Shown in pieces: positions 25,971-36,019 of a stretch of DNA of 64,000 bases. The stretch lies in assembly GCA_938014215.1 (NCBI GenBank), contig CALLRW010000006.1, positions 1 through 64,000 on the forward strand. The letters are read 5' to 3'. The stretch's first letter is position 1; the number at the start of each line of letters is the position of its first letter. The translations under genes were made by a program, and so were the position numbers. Below the pieces are notes generated by a model that was not told the origin of the DNA, searched no databases, and saw only the letters and a list, made by a program, of their open reading frames with translations. The DNA comes from an uncultured Alistipes sp. Its GTDB lineage: Bacteria; Bacteroidota; Bacteroidia; Bacteroidales; Rikenellaceae.

Positions 25971-27374
25971 CTACCAGTCCTTGGCGTGCGAAACGCCCGT
26001 CCATTGAGCCGTATCGTCGTAGATGTAGCGGGCCACGTCACCCAGCGGGGTCTTCTGGCTGTTGCCGGGCTTGAGGTTGTAGACCATCTGCACGCCATTG
26101 CCCACGCGGCGGTTGTACTGCAGGTTCTCGGGGTTCGACTCGTTGACGTAGGTCATGTCGAGCGACCCGACACCCCACTGACCGGGACGCAGACCGAGGT
26201 GCGGAATGTCGTAAAGGGCTCCGTAGTCGGAGTAGGCGTAGTCGATGAAGTCGCCGGGGCGCACGCCGTCGACCATCTTCTTGAATCCCCACATGGCCTG
26301 CCCGATCTGATAGACCGTCACCAGTTTGTCGGGCATCAGCCGCTTGACCTCATAGAGGAGCCGGGCGTAGGGACCGGCACCGTACTCGACGCATCCGGGA
26401 CGGATCGGGAACTGGCCGTACTTCGAATATTCGTCGTCGAAGTCGACGCCATCGAGGCCGTAGCTGTCGACGATCGCGCGCAGATCCTCGGCGAAGAGGC
26501 GGGCGGCCTCGTCCGAAAGGTTGGCCACGCCCGTGCCGTCACCGTTGCCCAGGATCGTGAGGCTGACGCGCATGCCGGCATCCTGCAGCGGCTGGATGTA
26601 CTTGTCGCGGTTGGCGAGGATGTGCTGCACGTTGGGGTTGAGCACCACGCCGACACGCCCCTCCTCCTCGATCCAGTTGATGTTGGCGGCGAAGAGGTTG
26701 ACGATGTCGAACAGCGGTTTGTCGTTGCGCTCGCAGCGCCATTCGAGGGCATTGAGCGGGTTGTTCTCGTTGACCTCGACGTAGCAGACGGTGATCATCC
26801 CCGTATCCTTGCGCGTCGAGGGGCGCTCGCCGAGGACCTTCACCCAGAAAAGACAGCTTCCCTGCGAGGCGGAGACCTCGATGCCGTCGGTCAGCGACGC
26901 AAGGCGCAGCGGCAGGGCGTAGGTCTTCCCCACCTCAAGGGCCGGCGAGGGTTCGACACGCACCTGCAGCGGATCCGACTGGGTCGTGCGCGGCCCCACG
27001 AGCAGCGCCCCGTCGGCCTCGATCCGGACCGCCTCTTCGGGCAGGGCCTCGAACGCCGTGGCATTCGCCTCGTTGTAGGCCTCGAGCAGCGAGGCGTCGT
27101 ACGAGAGCTTCAGATCGACGGCCCGCCCGGCCGCAGCGCTCAGTGCCACGCGCACCTCGCCCGTGACGGGTTCGGTCCGCAGTTCGAGGGTGGCGCCGGC
27201 GGCACCCAGCGGGTTGTAGAGGGCGCAGATGTTTTGCCCGACGATCTCCATGCGCCCCTCGTCGATGCCGTTGGGAACGATCCCGTCGCTCGTGCAGGCG
27301 GACAGGACCAGCCCCGCACCGCATCCGAGCAACAGATTTCTGATGATATCTCTTTTGCGATTCATAACGTACAT
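25971..27374 (-). CDS. GH18 endo-beta-N-acetylglucosaminidase (EndoH-like) lipoprotein
   Basis: The 467-residue lipoprotein (lipobox LSAC) has a DUF1735-like N-terminal domain (about 40-180) and a GH18 barrel (about 190-460). The catalytic motif LDGVDFDDEYSKYG (near 315) matches EndoH almost residue for residue, with the proton-donor Glu preceded by the Asp pair. EndoH-type enzymes cut between the two GlcNAc residues of high-mannose N-glycans. It starts 4 bases after the upstream stop; MNRKRD at 27365 is an alternative start. Together with its neighbours it matches the gene order of the B. thetaiotaomicron BT_3983-3987 locus as I remember it. Confidence 0.88.
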   Translation of the reverse strand: MYVMNRKRDIIRNLLLGCGAGLVLSACTSDGIVPNGIDEGRMEIVGQNICALYNPLGAAGATLELRTEPVTGEVRVALSAAAGRAVDLKLSYDASLLEAYNEANATAFEALPEEAVRIEADGALLVGPRTTQSDPLQVRVEPSPALEVGKTYALPLRLASLTDGIEVSASQGSCLFWVKVLGERPSTRKDTGMITVCYVEVNENNPLNALEWRCERNDKPLFDIVNLFAANINWIEEEGRVGVVLNPNVQHILANRDKYIQPLQDAGMRVSLTILGNGDGTGVANLSDEAARLFAEDLRAIVDSYGLDGVDFDDEYSKYGQFPIRPGCVEYGAGPYARLLYEVKRLMPDKLVTVYQIGQAMWGFKKMVDGVRPGDFIDYAYSDYGALYDIPHLGLRPGQWGVGSLDMTYVNESNPENLQYNRRVGNGVQMVYNLKPGNSQKTPLGDVARYIYDDTAQWTGVSHAKDW

Positions 27375-27378
27375 GCGT

Positions 27379-28617
27379 TTACCGATTCAACAATCCGTTC
27401 GCCTCCTCGCCCGACGCCTCGGGCAGCGAGACCGAACTCCACTTCAGGGCCGCATGGGCCGTACCGTTGATGCCGTTTCCGGTGTGGTCGCGGACCGTGT
27501 CGCCCGTCCCCTCGTCGAACTTCCAGTAGGCAACGAGCCCCTCACTGGCGGGATCGACCTCGTAGAGGCTGCCGGCGATCTGCTCCTGCGTGCGGACGAC
27601 GTTCCAGATGCGGCACTCGGTGATGTCGCCGTCCAGCTCACGTCCGGCGGCATAGGAGTACCCGATGCGGAACGGATGGACCTTCCTGCTCTGGTCGATG
27701 AAGGGGGTGCCCAGACTGACGGTCCGGAACTGGTAGCCCTCCTCGTGCAGGGCCACCTGACCGTTGATGTAGAGGGTCATGGTGCCGGCCGCCGTGTCAC
27801 ATGTCACGGCGATGTGGGTCCACTTCTCGGCCGGGATCAGGCAGGTCGAGGCGTCGCTGAAGTTCGCCGTTCCGTAGAGGGTCGGCAGGACCACCTGCAG
27901 CTGATTGGGAGCCAGTCCGTTGTCGCTGATACGGACCAGACAGTGGCCCTCGATGCCCATCAGGGTCTTGATACCGGCATCGAGCACCGTGCTGCGGCAG
28001 CGGATGAGCGCCTCGAAGGTGAATGCCGTGAGGTTGTCCAGACGGGCCGAGACGGGCGACTGACCGTCGAGCACGTCGTCGAAGGCGATGTAGTTGCCGT
28101 CGGTGAGCGTCGCGACGACATTGATGATGGCGGCACCCTGGAGGACGTAGTAGACCGTGCGGGCGCTGGCGAGCAAACTCAGCCCGTCCGACTCGACCAT
28201 CGAGACGGGCAGCACGTGCAGCGCCTCGGTATCGAGGCGGTCGAGGTCGTGGAAGCGGACCGTCACCGTGGCCGAGCGGTTCGTCCCGGCGGAGATGAGG
28301 GCCTCGGCCCCCTCGATCTCGAAGTAGTCGGCCGGGAGCATCCGTGCCGACTGGCCGTAACGGCGGTTGTAGTCCCCGACGCGGCTCTCGTCGGCGGCGA
28401 AGAGGAGCCGCACGTCGCGCTCGACGGGCACGGGCGTCGTGGCGTAGAACGAACGCTCGTCGGTCGTCGAGGTCGCCTTGACGAAGAGGGTCGAGACCTC
28501 GGCGCTCTGTTCGATGGAGACACGGTTGTCGAAGTCGCCGAACGGAGCCGGTTTGTCATCGCAGGCCGCCGCGGCGAGCAGCACACCCAGCAATGCGATT
28601 ATTTTCGTGTGTTTCAT
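27379..28617 (-). CDS. DUF1735/LamG-like surface lipoprotein
   Basis: The 412-residue lipoprotein (lipobox AAAC followed by DDK, an acidic surface-export-like signal) has a DUF1735-type N-terminal domain (about 25-160) and a concanavalin-like LamG/laminin-type sandwich (about 170-400; FTFEALIRC, WTHIAVTCDTAAGTMTLYING, ITECRIWNVVRTQEQI). The fold suggests glycan binding. It starts 5 bases after the preceding gene in the operon. Confidence 0.82.
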   Translation of the reverse strand: MKHTKIIALLGVLLAAAACDDKPAPFGDFDNRVSIEQSAEVSTLFVKATSTTDERSFYATTPVPVERDVRLLFAADESRVGDYNRRYGQSARMLPADYFEIEGAEALISAGTNRSATVTVRFHDLDRLDTEALHVLPVSMVESDGLSLLASARTVYYVLQGAAIINVVATLTDGNYIAFDDVLDGQSPVSARLDNLTAFTFEALIRCRSTVLDAGIKTLMGIEGHCLVRISDNGLAPNQLQVVLPTLYGTANFSDASTCLIPAEKWTHIAVTCDTAAGTMTLYINGQVALHEEGYQFRTVSLGTPFIDQSRKVHPFRIGYSYAAGRELDGDITECRIWNVVRTQEQIAGSLYEVDPASEGLVAYWKFDEGTGDTVRDHTGNGINGTAHAALKWSSVSLPEASGEEANGLLNR

Positions 28618-28622
28618 GGGGA

Positions 28623-29714
28623 TCAGTTTTTAGGCGAAGGGTTAAGCATGTCGATGGCCTGCTTGGTGTAGCGATAGATCATCGACGAGTTGTAGTAGTC
28701 GTACTGCACGTTGTAGATGCCGATGGCGGTCTTGGCGAGTTCACCCGGCTGGAGCATCCACCCGGCCAGCGCACCGACGGCACGCACCGAGGCCCCCGAG
28801 GCGTCGGTCACATAGCCGAAGTCGGCCGAAGCGGGCTTGACGGCCGAGACGAGCCAGAGGAAGCGGTCGGCCGGCACCCCGTCGTCACACAACCGCAGGG
28901 CCAGCGTTCCGAAGTCGTAGAGCGTCGAGGCCCCCAGGCAGCGGACCACCAGACGGTCACACGCCGCGAGCACCGACTTGTCGGTCAGGTTCTGGGGATT
29001 GCCCTCGAAGAGGAGCAGCCCGTCGGGATTCTCCGCCGTCCAGCGCTTCATGGCCGCCACGACCACGGCCTCACGAGCCGCCTGCACGGCCCGCTCCGCA
29101 TCGGTCATGAAGATCGTCTCGCGGGGTTCGTAGCAGATCGTCAGTCCGTCCAGCGCATCGGCCTCGATCTCGTCGATGCGTTCGCCGAGCCGCTCGCCGA
29201 GCCAGGCGGCAAAGCCATCCTCAACCGGCTGCGGATCATCCGTTGCACCCTCTCCGTCGTCGTTTACCTCCGTTGCCGGAGTTTCGGGGCTTTCGGGCTC
29301 CTGGGGCTGCGAGGCCTCCCACTGCGCCAGCAGCGCCGTACAGTCGACCGCACCGATCACCCGGGTCCCCTTTCCGCGGAGTTCGGCCACCTGCTCTATC
29401 TCCGAGGCGGTCAGCCGCCCGGGGGCCGTCAGCGCCACGACATCGACGCTGTCGGGCACGTCGGCAAAGAATCCGCCGCGGCTGGCGGGGAGCTTCTCCG
29501 TGTTGTCGAACCACACGTAGGTGCGGATGTGTTCGCCGGCCTTGTACGCGCGCAGCGACTCCAGATAGCGGGCATGGAGCTCGGGATTGCGCTCGCCGAA
29601 CTGCGGCTCGTCGATCCCGATCTTTTCGTTCATCGTCCAGTCGTCGCAGGCCGCCATCAACAGGGTGCCGGCCAGCAGCAGGACTCCGTATGCTTTACAA
29701 ATCGTACTTTTCAT
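28623..29714 (-). CDS. GH18-like non-catalytic surface glycan-binding lipoprotein
   Basis: The 363-residue lipoprotein (lipobox LMAAC followed by DDW) occupies the slot directly behind SusD where N-glycan PULs encode a GH18-fold binding protein. A barrel-like sequence is recognisable (TYVWFDNTEKLP, SVDVVALTAPGRLT, IEADALDGLTICYEP), but the DxxDxDxE catalytic motif is absent: the equivalent strand reads LDGLTICYEP. It may therefore bind rather than cut. It contains an insertion rich in P, E and D at about 145-165. MCET at 29726, overlapping the susD stop, is an alternative start. Confidence 0.72.
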   Translation of the reverse strand: MKSTICKAYGVLLLAGTLLMAACDDWTMNEKIGIDEPQFGERNPELHARYLESLRAYKAGEHIRTYVWFDNTEKLPASRGGFFADVPDSVDVVALTAPGRLTASEIEQVAELRGKGTRVIGAVDCTALLAQWEASQPQEPESPETPATEVNDDGEGATDDPQPVEDGFAAWLGERLGERIDEIEADALDGLTICYEPRETIFMTDAERAVQAAREAVVVAAMKRWTAENPDGLLLFEGNPQNLTDKSVLAACDRLVVRCLGASTLYDFGTLALRLCDDGVPADRFLWLVSAVKPASADFGYVTDASGASVRAVGALAGWMLQPGELAKTAIGIYNVQYDYYNSSMIYRYTKQAIDMLNPSPKN

Positions 29715-29725
29715 GGTTTCGCACA

Positions 29726-31297
29726 TTAGTTTTGGTCTTTACAATCCCACCAGAGACGGGTGGCCATGTTGTCGGGACCGCCCAGCAGCTCGTTGACCGC
29801 GGCGTTGACATGGTCGGCATTCTCGCGGTACTCCTCGTCGGGATAGGGCATGCGGCGGGCGAAGCCCCCTTCGGGGATGATGCCTCCGCTGCGGTTGTTC
29901 GTGGCGGGCATCAGCCGCGGATAGCCCGTGCGGCGGAATTCGCACCACGCCTCGAAGCCCAGCGGATAGATGGCGATCCACTTCTGGGTGATGATCTGTT
30001 CGAGGTTGATCTCCCGATCGCCGCGCTCGTCCCACTTGACGGGGATGGTGGCCGTACCGGAGGTGTTGCTCTCCTTGCCGAGCGGATCGACATAGGTCTG
30101 CGGGATGCGTTCGCTCCGGGCATAGCTCTCGGCGCCCTGAACCCCCCACTGCTCGAACGAGAGGGCTATGCCCCGCTCATACCACGTGCGGGCCTCGTCG
30201 GCCGTGCCGTACCAGCCGCGCAGAGCCGCCTCGGCCTTGAGGAAGGCCACCTCGGCGGCGTTGATCCACATGAGCGGCGTCGTGTAGTCGACGACCATGT
30301 TCGAATACTGGCGCGACTCGCTGGGGATGCCGATGCCCGAACGCAGGCCGATGTATCCGTTCGTGATCGAGGGATCGGTGAAGGTCGACGACGTGAAGTA
30401 CTTCTCGCGGCGCGGATCCTCATAGCCGTTCATGTAGGAGGTGATGTCGGCCGAGACGCGCGAGTCGCCGTTGTTGTAGTCGTACATCACCACGCGGAAG
30501 GGGTTCTTCTGGGCCGGGATGGCGGCATTGTCGGCATTCTGCTCGATCACGCCGCCGGCATTGCCGAGCGCCTCGCGGACCTTGGTCTCGGCCAGCTCGG
30601 GCGCCACGTAGCTCAGACGCATGGCGATACGCAGCTTGAGCGAATTGCCGAAGCGGATCCAGCGGGCCAGATTGCCGCCGTAGATCTTGTCGGCCGAGGC
30701 CTTGATCGTCTCCGAAGAGTGGGCCGAAAGGGTGACAATCGCCTGGTCGATCTCCTCGAAGAGGTGGTTGTAGACCTCCTGCTGCGAATCGTAGGGGGCG
30801 GTCAGGGCGCCGTCGGCCCCGATCCGCGAATAGGGAATCGGACCGTAGGTGTCGGTCACGCGGTGCATGGCCGCGGCGCGGACCAGCGAGGCCACGGCCA
30901 GCGCCACCTCGTCGTCGGAGTTGGTGCGGAGCTTGGTCCAGGCGTTGTAGACCTCGACGACGACGCGGTTCATCATCACGCGCGTCCAGTCGTTCGTGGG
31001 GTTGAAGATCGAGATGCGGGTCGTGTGTCCGGGGTTCGAGTCGGCGGTGAATCCGCCGAGGGCGCCTCCGAGCAGGATGTCGGTGAACTGGTGGGTGTTG
31101 ACATCGAGCGGGATGACCCACCCCTGCATGCCCGAGAGCGTCGAGGAGACGATGTAGTTGTCGTTGCCCATGTCCTCCTTCGAGGCGGCATAGGGATCCT
31201 TGTTGATATCTTCGAATCCGCCCGTGCAGGCTGCCAGACAGCAGGCCGGCACCAGCACCAGCCGACGGACGGCCGTTCGGAACTGTATCATGTTCAT
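29726..31297 (-). CDS. SusD/RagB-family outer-membrane lipoprotein
   Basis: A 523-residue SusD-like lipoprotein (lipobox LAAC) with the helical TPR-like scaffold of the family (FEDINKDPYAAS near the start, AAAMHRVTDTYGPIPYS, ARWIRFGNSLKLRIAMRLSY, AEVAFLKAEAALRGW, ITQKWIAIYPLGFEAWCEFR). It forms the lid of the SusC transporter and binds the incoming oligosaccharide. It lies 7 bases after susC. Confidence 0.93.
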   Translation of the reverse strand: MNMIQFRTAVRRLVLVPACCLAACTGGFEDINKDPYAASKEDMGNDNYIVSSTLSGMQGWVIPLDVNTHQFTDILLGGALGGFTADSNPGHTTRISIFNPTNDWTRVMMNRVVVEVYNAWTKLRTNSDDEVALAVASLVRAAAMHRVTDTYGPIPYSRIGADGALTAPYDSQQEVYNHLFEEIDQAIVTLSAHSSETIKASADKIYGGNLARWIRFGNSLKLRIAMRLSYVAPELAETKVREALGNAGGVIEQNADNAAIPAQKNPFRVVMYDYNNGDSRVSADITSYMNGYEDPRREKYFTSSTFTDPSITNGYIGLRSGIGIPSESRQYSNMVVDYTTPLMWINAAEVAFLKAEAALRGWYGTADEARTWYERGIALSFEQWGVQGAESYARSERIPQTYVDPLGKESNTSGTATIPVKWDERGDREINLEQIITQKWIAIYPLGFEAWCEFRRTGYPRLMPATNNRSGGIIPEGGFARRMPYPDEEYRENADHVNAAVNELLGGPDNMATRLWWDCKDQN

Positions 31298-31304
31298 GTG
31301 CGTT

Positions 31305-34300
31305 TTAGAATTTGAGACGGAGGTTGAAACCGATGTTTCGGGTCGAGGGCATCATGAAGTAGTCGATCCCCTGGTAGTAGTTGCCCGTCGTGGCGACGGC
31401 TTCGGGATCGAACGGCGCCCGGCAGTAGATCATCCAGAGGTTGCGCCCGACGAGCGAGAGGGTGATCTCGCACACGTTGCCCAGCTTGCGGCGGGGGATC
31501 GTGTAGCCGATCGAGGCCTCCTGCAGGCGGATGTTCGTAGCCGAGTAGGTGTAGTACTGCGGGAGGCTCTTTCCGCCGACCACCTCGTACCAGTTGTAGG
31601 CCGGGATGAGCGAGTTGCCGTTGATCCGCACGCCGCCGGCATCACGCGCCGCGGCCGAATCCTCCGAGACGCCGAAGTAGTCGAGATAGGCCTGCGTGGC
31701 CGAGTAGACGATGCCGCCCAGCCGGGCCGAAACCATGCACCCGAAGTTGAAGTTGCCCCACTTGAAGTCGTTCCGCCAGGCCATGTTGGCCTTCGGGAAG
31801 ACCGACCCGAGGCGGATGTCGTCGATATTCTCCGAGACGGTGTAGATCTTGTCGTTCTCGTCGACGTAGACGTGGCCGTTGGCATCGCGCTGCAGGTCGA
31901 TGATCGAGTAGAGGTCACCCAGCGAGCCCCCCTTCTTGAGGATGAAGTGGGCCTGGTTCAGGCCGCCGACATCGAGCCGCTCCTTGGTGATGATCTGCCC
32001 GGTTTCGGGGTGACGGTAGTTGTCGACCAGTTCGAGGATGCGGTTTTCGTTCGACGAGAGGGTGAAGTTCGACGACCACGAGAAGCGTCCCCACTCGTTG
32101 CTGTAGCCCAGCGCCAGCTCGACGCCGCGGTTGCGCACCGAACCGGTCTGCACGTAGAGGGTCGAGTATCCCGACGAGACGGAGATCTGCGGATCGAACG
32201 TCTGGTTGTAGGTTTTCGTGTTGTAGTACGAGACGTCGAGGTTGAAGTGGCGCAGGAAGCGCATCGTCAGACCCACCTCCCAGGAGTCCGTGCGTTCGGG
32301 CTTCAGGTCGTAGAACGGGTAGTTGGTGTTGGTCTTCCAGACCTTGTTGTCGGGATCCCACACGTAGACGGGGTTGGCCAGGAAGCGGGCGAACGGCAGA
32401 CCCACCGAGGCCCACGAACCGCGCACCTTGACGTACGACAGCTCCTCGGGCATGTTGGGGATCAGCTGCGAGAGGACCACCGAGGCACCCACCGACGGGT
32501 AGAAGAACGAAGCCTTGACCGACTGCGGGCCGGCCAGCTGCGAGGGCCAGTCGTTGCGGCCGGTGAGGGTCAGGTAGTAGGTTCCCTTGTAACCGATTTC
32601 GGCCGAGGCGAAGAGCGACTGGTACTGCTCGCGCCATCCGGACTGCTCGCGCGAGACGCGTGCGTCGTCGAGCTGGAAGACGTTGAAGACGTTGGCCAGA
32701 CCCGAATCCATGATCGGGCCGCGGTTGAGGAAGGAGTCCTGCTCGACGTTCGAGATGACGGCGCCGAGGTTGGCCTGCAGCGTCCAGTCGTCGCCGAACG
32801 ACTTGTTGATGTTCACGAGCACGTCGCCGTAGGTCTGCTGATCCTCGGTCTTGGTGATTCCGTAGAGGCCGTTGCTCGAGCCGTCGATGATCGTCGAGTT
32901 CGACGTGGCGTAGAACTTCTCGGTGTAGTTGTTCACCGCATTGTCGACCCGGATGCGGCCCGAAACCGACAGCCAGTCGAGAATCCGGTACGTGAGCGAG
33001 GCGTTGAGCATGTAGCGGCGGCGGTCGTTTTCGCGCAGATTGCGGTAGTTGATCCAGTAGGGATTCTGCATCGTGAGGTTGCCGTCACCGATCCACTCGT
33101 CCCAGTCCTGGACATAGATGCGGCGGTCGGCGTCGTAGCGTTCGAACATCCGGGCCCGCTCCCAGTCGTTACCGCGCGGGAAGAGGTAGGCCGGAACCAG
33201 CGGGTTGGCATAGGTACCCTGGTTGGTCATGTTGAGGTCCTTCTGGAGGATGTACGAGGCGCCGATGTCGAGCGTCATGCGATCCTTGAGGAACGAGGTG
33301 GTGTTACGGGCCGTGACGTTGTAGCGGTCGTAGCCGTTGTTGGGGATGATGCCGCGCGAGTTGACCGCCGAGGCCGAAAGATAGGTCTGGTTGCGGTCCG
33401 TGCCGGTCGAGAGCGAGACGGTCTCCGTGCCGATCACACCGGTCTGGAAGTAGTCCTGCGCGGGCGAATAGTCCATGCGGTCACGCGGATCGAGGCGTGC
33501 GCCCCAGCTCATGTAGGTCTGCCCCTCCGAGGCGTAGAGGTTGCCCGTGCCGTAACGCGTCTGGAAGTGCGGCATCCAGAAGGCCGAGAGGACCTCCGTA
33601 TTGCTCGTCACGGTGACCGACGTATGTCCGGCGCGCCCCTTCTTCGTCGTAATGACGATGGCGCCGTTCGAGGCGTGGCTTCCGTAGAGGGCGGCCGCGG
33701 CGGCACCCGTCAGCACCGAGACCGACTCGATATCCTCGGGGTTGATGTCGGCCACGGCCTCCGACGTACCGGCCGAATCGAACTCCTTGCCCCCCTCGCC
33801 GGCGAGGTTGTACATCGGCACGCCGTCGATCACATAGAGGGCGTTCGACGACTGGTCGATTCCCTTCGTACCGCGCATGACCACCTTCGAGGCGCCGCCG
33901 ACACCCGACGACGAGGCGTTGATCGTCACGCCGGCCACCTTGCCCGAAAGCGAATTGATGAAGTTGACATCCTTGTTCGAGACGATATCCTCGGACGATA
34001 CCTGCTGCACGTTGTACGACAGGGCCTTCTCCGAGCGTTTGATGCCGAGGGCCGTGACGACGACGGCATCGACGGCATGTGCCTCTTCGCGGATGGTGAA
34101 GTCGATCGTCGTGCGGCTGCCGACCGTCGCCTCGGCGGGTTCAAAGCCGAGGTAGTTGACCGCCAGCACGGCCGAAGCGGCCGGGGCGGGCACCTGCAGC
34201 GAGTAGGCGCCGTCGATGCCGGTGCTCGCACCGACGGTCGTCCCCTTGACGACGACCGCCGCACCGATGACCGGATTGCCCGCCGCATCAACCACGCGGC

Positions 34301-34655
34301 CCGAGACCTTCACGGGGCCCTGTTGAGCCGTTCTGAGGGCCGAGAGCATGATGTGGCTGCCCGAGAGTTCCCATTTCAAGCCGGCCTGGGCCGTCAGCCG
34401 GTCGAGCACCTCCGCGAGGGAGCGCTCCTGGATCCGGAGCGAGATGCGACGATTCGCATCGATCTCCTCGTCCTTGTAGAAAAACAGCAGGGAGGTCTGT
34501 TTTTCGATCTGCACGACGGCGTCATAGAGCGTACCGTTGTCGACCGATACGCTGACCGGACGCGTCAGCGGTCCGGACGGGGACTGCGCCGCCGCATTGC
34601 CTGCCAGACACGAAAAAAGGAGCGTCAGACAGACAAGATTCCAAATTTTTTTCAT
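31305..34655 (-). CDS. SusC/RagA-family TonB-dependent outer-membrane transporter
   Basis: The 1116-residue protein has a signal peptide, an STN domain (about 45-95), a carboxypeptidase-regulatory-like domain (about 110-190), a plug domain (about 200-310; NFINSLSGKVAGVTI, VVMRGTKGI, ALYVIDGVPMYN) and a long beta-barrel ending in phenylalanine (FNLRLKF). The STN domain is the hallmark of SusC proteins that signal through an ECF anti-sigma/sigma pair, which fits the FecR and sigma genes just upstream. An AGAGGT-like sequence lies about 12 bases before the ATG. Confidence 0.95.
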   Translation of the reverse strand: MKKIWNLVCLTLLFSCLAGNAAAQSPSGPLTRPVSVSVDNGTLYDAVVQIEKQTSLLFFYKDEEIDANRRISLRIQERSLAEVLDRLTAQAGLKWELSGSHIMLSALRTAQQGPVKVSGRVVDAAGNPVIGAAVVVKGTTVGASTGIDGAYSLQVPAPAASAVLAVNYLGFEPAEATVGSRTTIDFTIREEAHAVDAVVVTALGIKRSEKALSYNVQQVSSEDIVSNKDVNFINSLSGKVAGVTINASSSGVGGASKVVMRGTKGIDQSSNALYVIDGVPMYNLAGEGGKEFDSAGTSEAVADINPEDIESVSVLTGAAAAALYGSHASNGAIVITTKKGRAGHTSVTVTSNTEVLSAFWMPHFQTRYGTGNLYASEGQTYMSWGARLDPRDRMDYSPAQDYFQTGVIGTETVSLSTGTDRNQTYLSASAVNSRGIIPNNGYDRYNVTARNTTSFLKDRMTLDIGASYILQKDLNMTNQGTYANPLVPAYLFPRGNDWERARMFERYDADRRIYVQDWDEWIGDGNLTMQNPYWINYRNLRENDRRRYMLNASLTYRILDWLSVSGRIRVDNAVNNYTEKFYATSNSTIIDGSSNGLYGITKTEDQQTYGDVLVNINKSFGDDWTLQANLGAVISNVEQDSFLNRGPIMDSGLANVFNVFQLDDARVSREQSGWREQYQSLFASAEIGYKGTYYLTLTGRNDWPSQLAGPQSVKASFFYPSVGASVVLSQLIPNMPEELSYVKVRGSWASVGLPFARFLANPVYVWDPDNKVWKTNTNYPFYDLKPERTDSWEVGLTMRFLRHFNLDVSYYNTKTYNQTFDPQISVSSGYSTLYVQTGSVRNRGVELALGYSNEWGRFSWSSNFTLSSNENRILELVDNYRHPETGQIITKERLDVGGLNQAHFILKKGGSLGDLYSIIDLQRDANGHVYVDENDKIYTVSENIDDIRLGSVFPKANMAWRNDFKWGNFNFGCMVSARLGGIVYSATQAYLDYFGVSEDSAAARDAGGVRINGNSLIPAYNWYEVVGGKSLPQYYTYSATNIRLQEASIGYTIPRRKLGNVCEITLSLVGRNLWMIYCRAPFDPEAVATTGNYYQGIDYFMMPSTRNIGFNLRLKF

Positions 34656-34904
34656 AAATTTAAAACCTCTTTAGGATTACACGATGCCCCGCCCGCGGTC
34701 GTTGCAGCGACAGCAGGCATGAGCGTGGATTTTAATGAGTCCGGAGCCGGTTGGATGTCAGCAGTACGACCGACTCCCTTTTTTGTGTTCGGGGAATTGA
34801 GCTGAGTCGAAGTGTCAGCAAATCATAGGCAGGAAAGTTTTCAGGTTCAACATCAGGTCAGATTGGATGGTGGTATGGTGTAGATTTCGGTTTCGGGTTT
34901 CGGT

Positions 34905-35948
34905 TCAACGTTTCGCGATGCGGTAGAGATCGCCGTCGCGGGTGATCTCGAGCAGGTTGTCGTGGTTCAGGATATCGAAGACCTCGTCGAGACGTTCGGT
35001 GAGCGAGAAGCTTCCCGTGAAGCTGATCTGCCCGACGCTCTCGTCGGCCAGCGAGATCTTCACGCCGTAGTAGTTCTGCAGCCGGGCGGCAATCTGTGCC
35101 AGCGTCTGGTTGCGGAACCGATAGATGCCGTCGCTCCACGAGCGCTGGCGGTCGTAGCTGTCCAGATCGGAGAGCGTATAGGAGCCGCTCCGGCGGTCGT
35201 AACGGCACTGACGGTTGGGATCGAGGCGGAGCGTGCGGAGGACATGTCCCTCGTCGTCGAGCAGATCAAGCCCCACGGCGCCGGTCAGCAGCGTCACGGT
35301 GTTGACCTCCTCGTTGGCATAGGACTGGACGTTGAAGGTGGTTCCCAGCACGCGGACATCCTGTCCCTGGGCGTGGACCACAAAGGGGTGGGCGGCATCG
35401 TGCTCGACCTCGAAATAGGCCTCGCCGTCGAGCCAGACTTCGCGCTGCGAGCCGGTGAAGCGGGCGGGGTAACGCAGTTTCGAGGAGGCCTTCATCACCA
35501 CACGGGTTCCGTCCGAGAGCACGAGGTCGGATCTCGAACCGGCAGCAACCTGGATCTCATTGCAGATCGGTTCGCCGTCGGAGCGGAGCGATCCGCCGAT
35601 GAATCCCCCCACGGCAATCAGGGCGGCGGCACCGGCAGCATACCCCACCAATCTCACCCACACGGTTCTCTTTTTCCGCACGGGAACCGCCGGTGCCGCT
35701 TGAGCCCTGGACTCGCCCCCGGCTCTGAATTCGGGTCTTGCCAAGAGTCGGCGACGCATGGCGTCGACATCGACCCGATCGGATCCGTCCGCGGGTCGGC
35801 AGGCATAGAGATGCCTCAACCCGTAGAGCAGTTCGGCGTGAGCAGGATCCTGTTCGAGCCACTGCTCGAGCAGACGGGCCTCTTCAGGCGTACAGCGATC
35901 CTGCAGATAGGCGATCAGGGCGGATTCGATTTCAGCAGACAGATCCAT
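34905..35948 (-). CDS. FecR-family anti-sigma factor
   Basis: This 347-residue protein has a cytoplasmic N-terminal sigma-binding region (about 1-85), one membrane helix (about 98-120, LVGYAAGAAALIAVGGFIGG), a periplasmic FecR domain (about 135-235; VLSDGTRVVMKASSKLRYP, YFEVEHDAAHPFVV, VLGTTFNV) and a C-terminal DUF4974-like domain. It would contact the STN domain of the SusC protein and release the sigma factor when the glycan is present. It lies 71 bases after the sigma gene. Confidence 0.93.
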   Translation of the reverse strand: MDLSAEIESALIAYLQDRCTPEEARLLEQWLEQDPAHAELLYGLRHLYACRPADGSDRVDVDAMRRRLLARPEFRAGGESRAQAAPAVPVRKKRTVWVRLVGYAAGAAALIAVGGFIGGSLRSDGEPICNEIQVAAGSRSDLVLSDGTRVVMKASSKLRYPARFTGSQREVWLDGEAYFEVEHDAAHPFVVHAQGQDVRVLGTTFNVQSYANEEVNTVTLLTGAVGLDLLDDEGHVLRTLRLDPNRQCRYDRRSGSYTLSDLDSYDRQRSWSDGIYRFRNQTLAQIAARLQNYYGVKISLADESVGQISFTGSFSLTERLDEVFDILNHDNLLEITRDGDLYRIAKR

Positions 35949-36019
35949 GCCGGTGAGCTCTTGTTTTTATAATGAAACACGCAATCCCCGGAAATTACGT
36001 ACGGGGGATCGGAAAAAAA

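Noticed and set aside
31200..34805. A 1201-codon open frame on the plus strand opposite susC, and similar long frames opposite other GC-rich genes (for example 1721-3685, 13323-14840, 36715-39564)
   Set aside because: They mirror strongly supported genes on the other strand, have Arg/Gly/Val/His-rich composition without domains, and arise from high GC at third positions.
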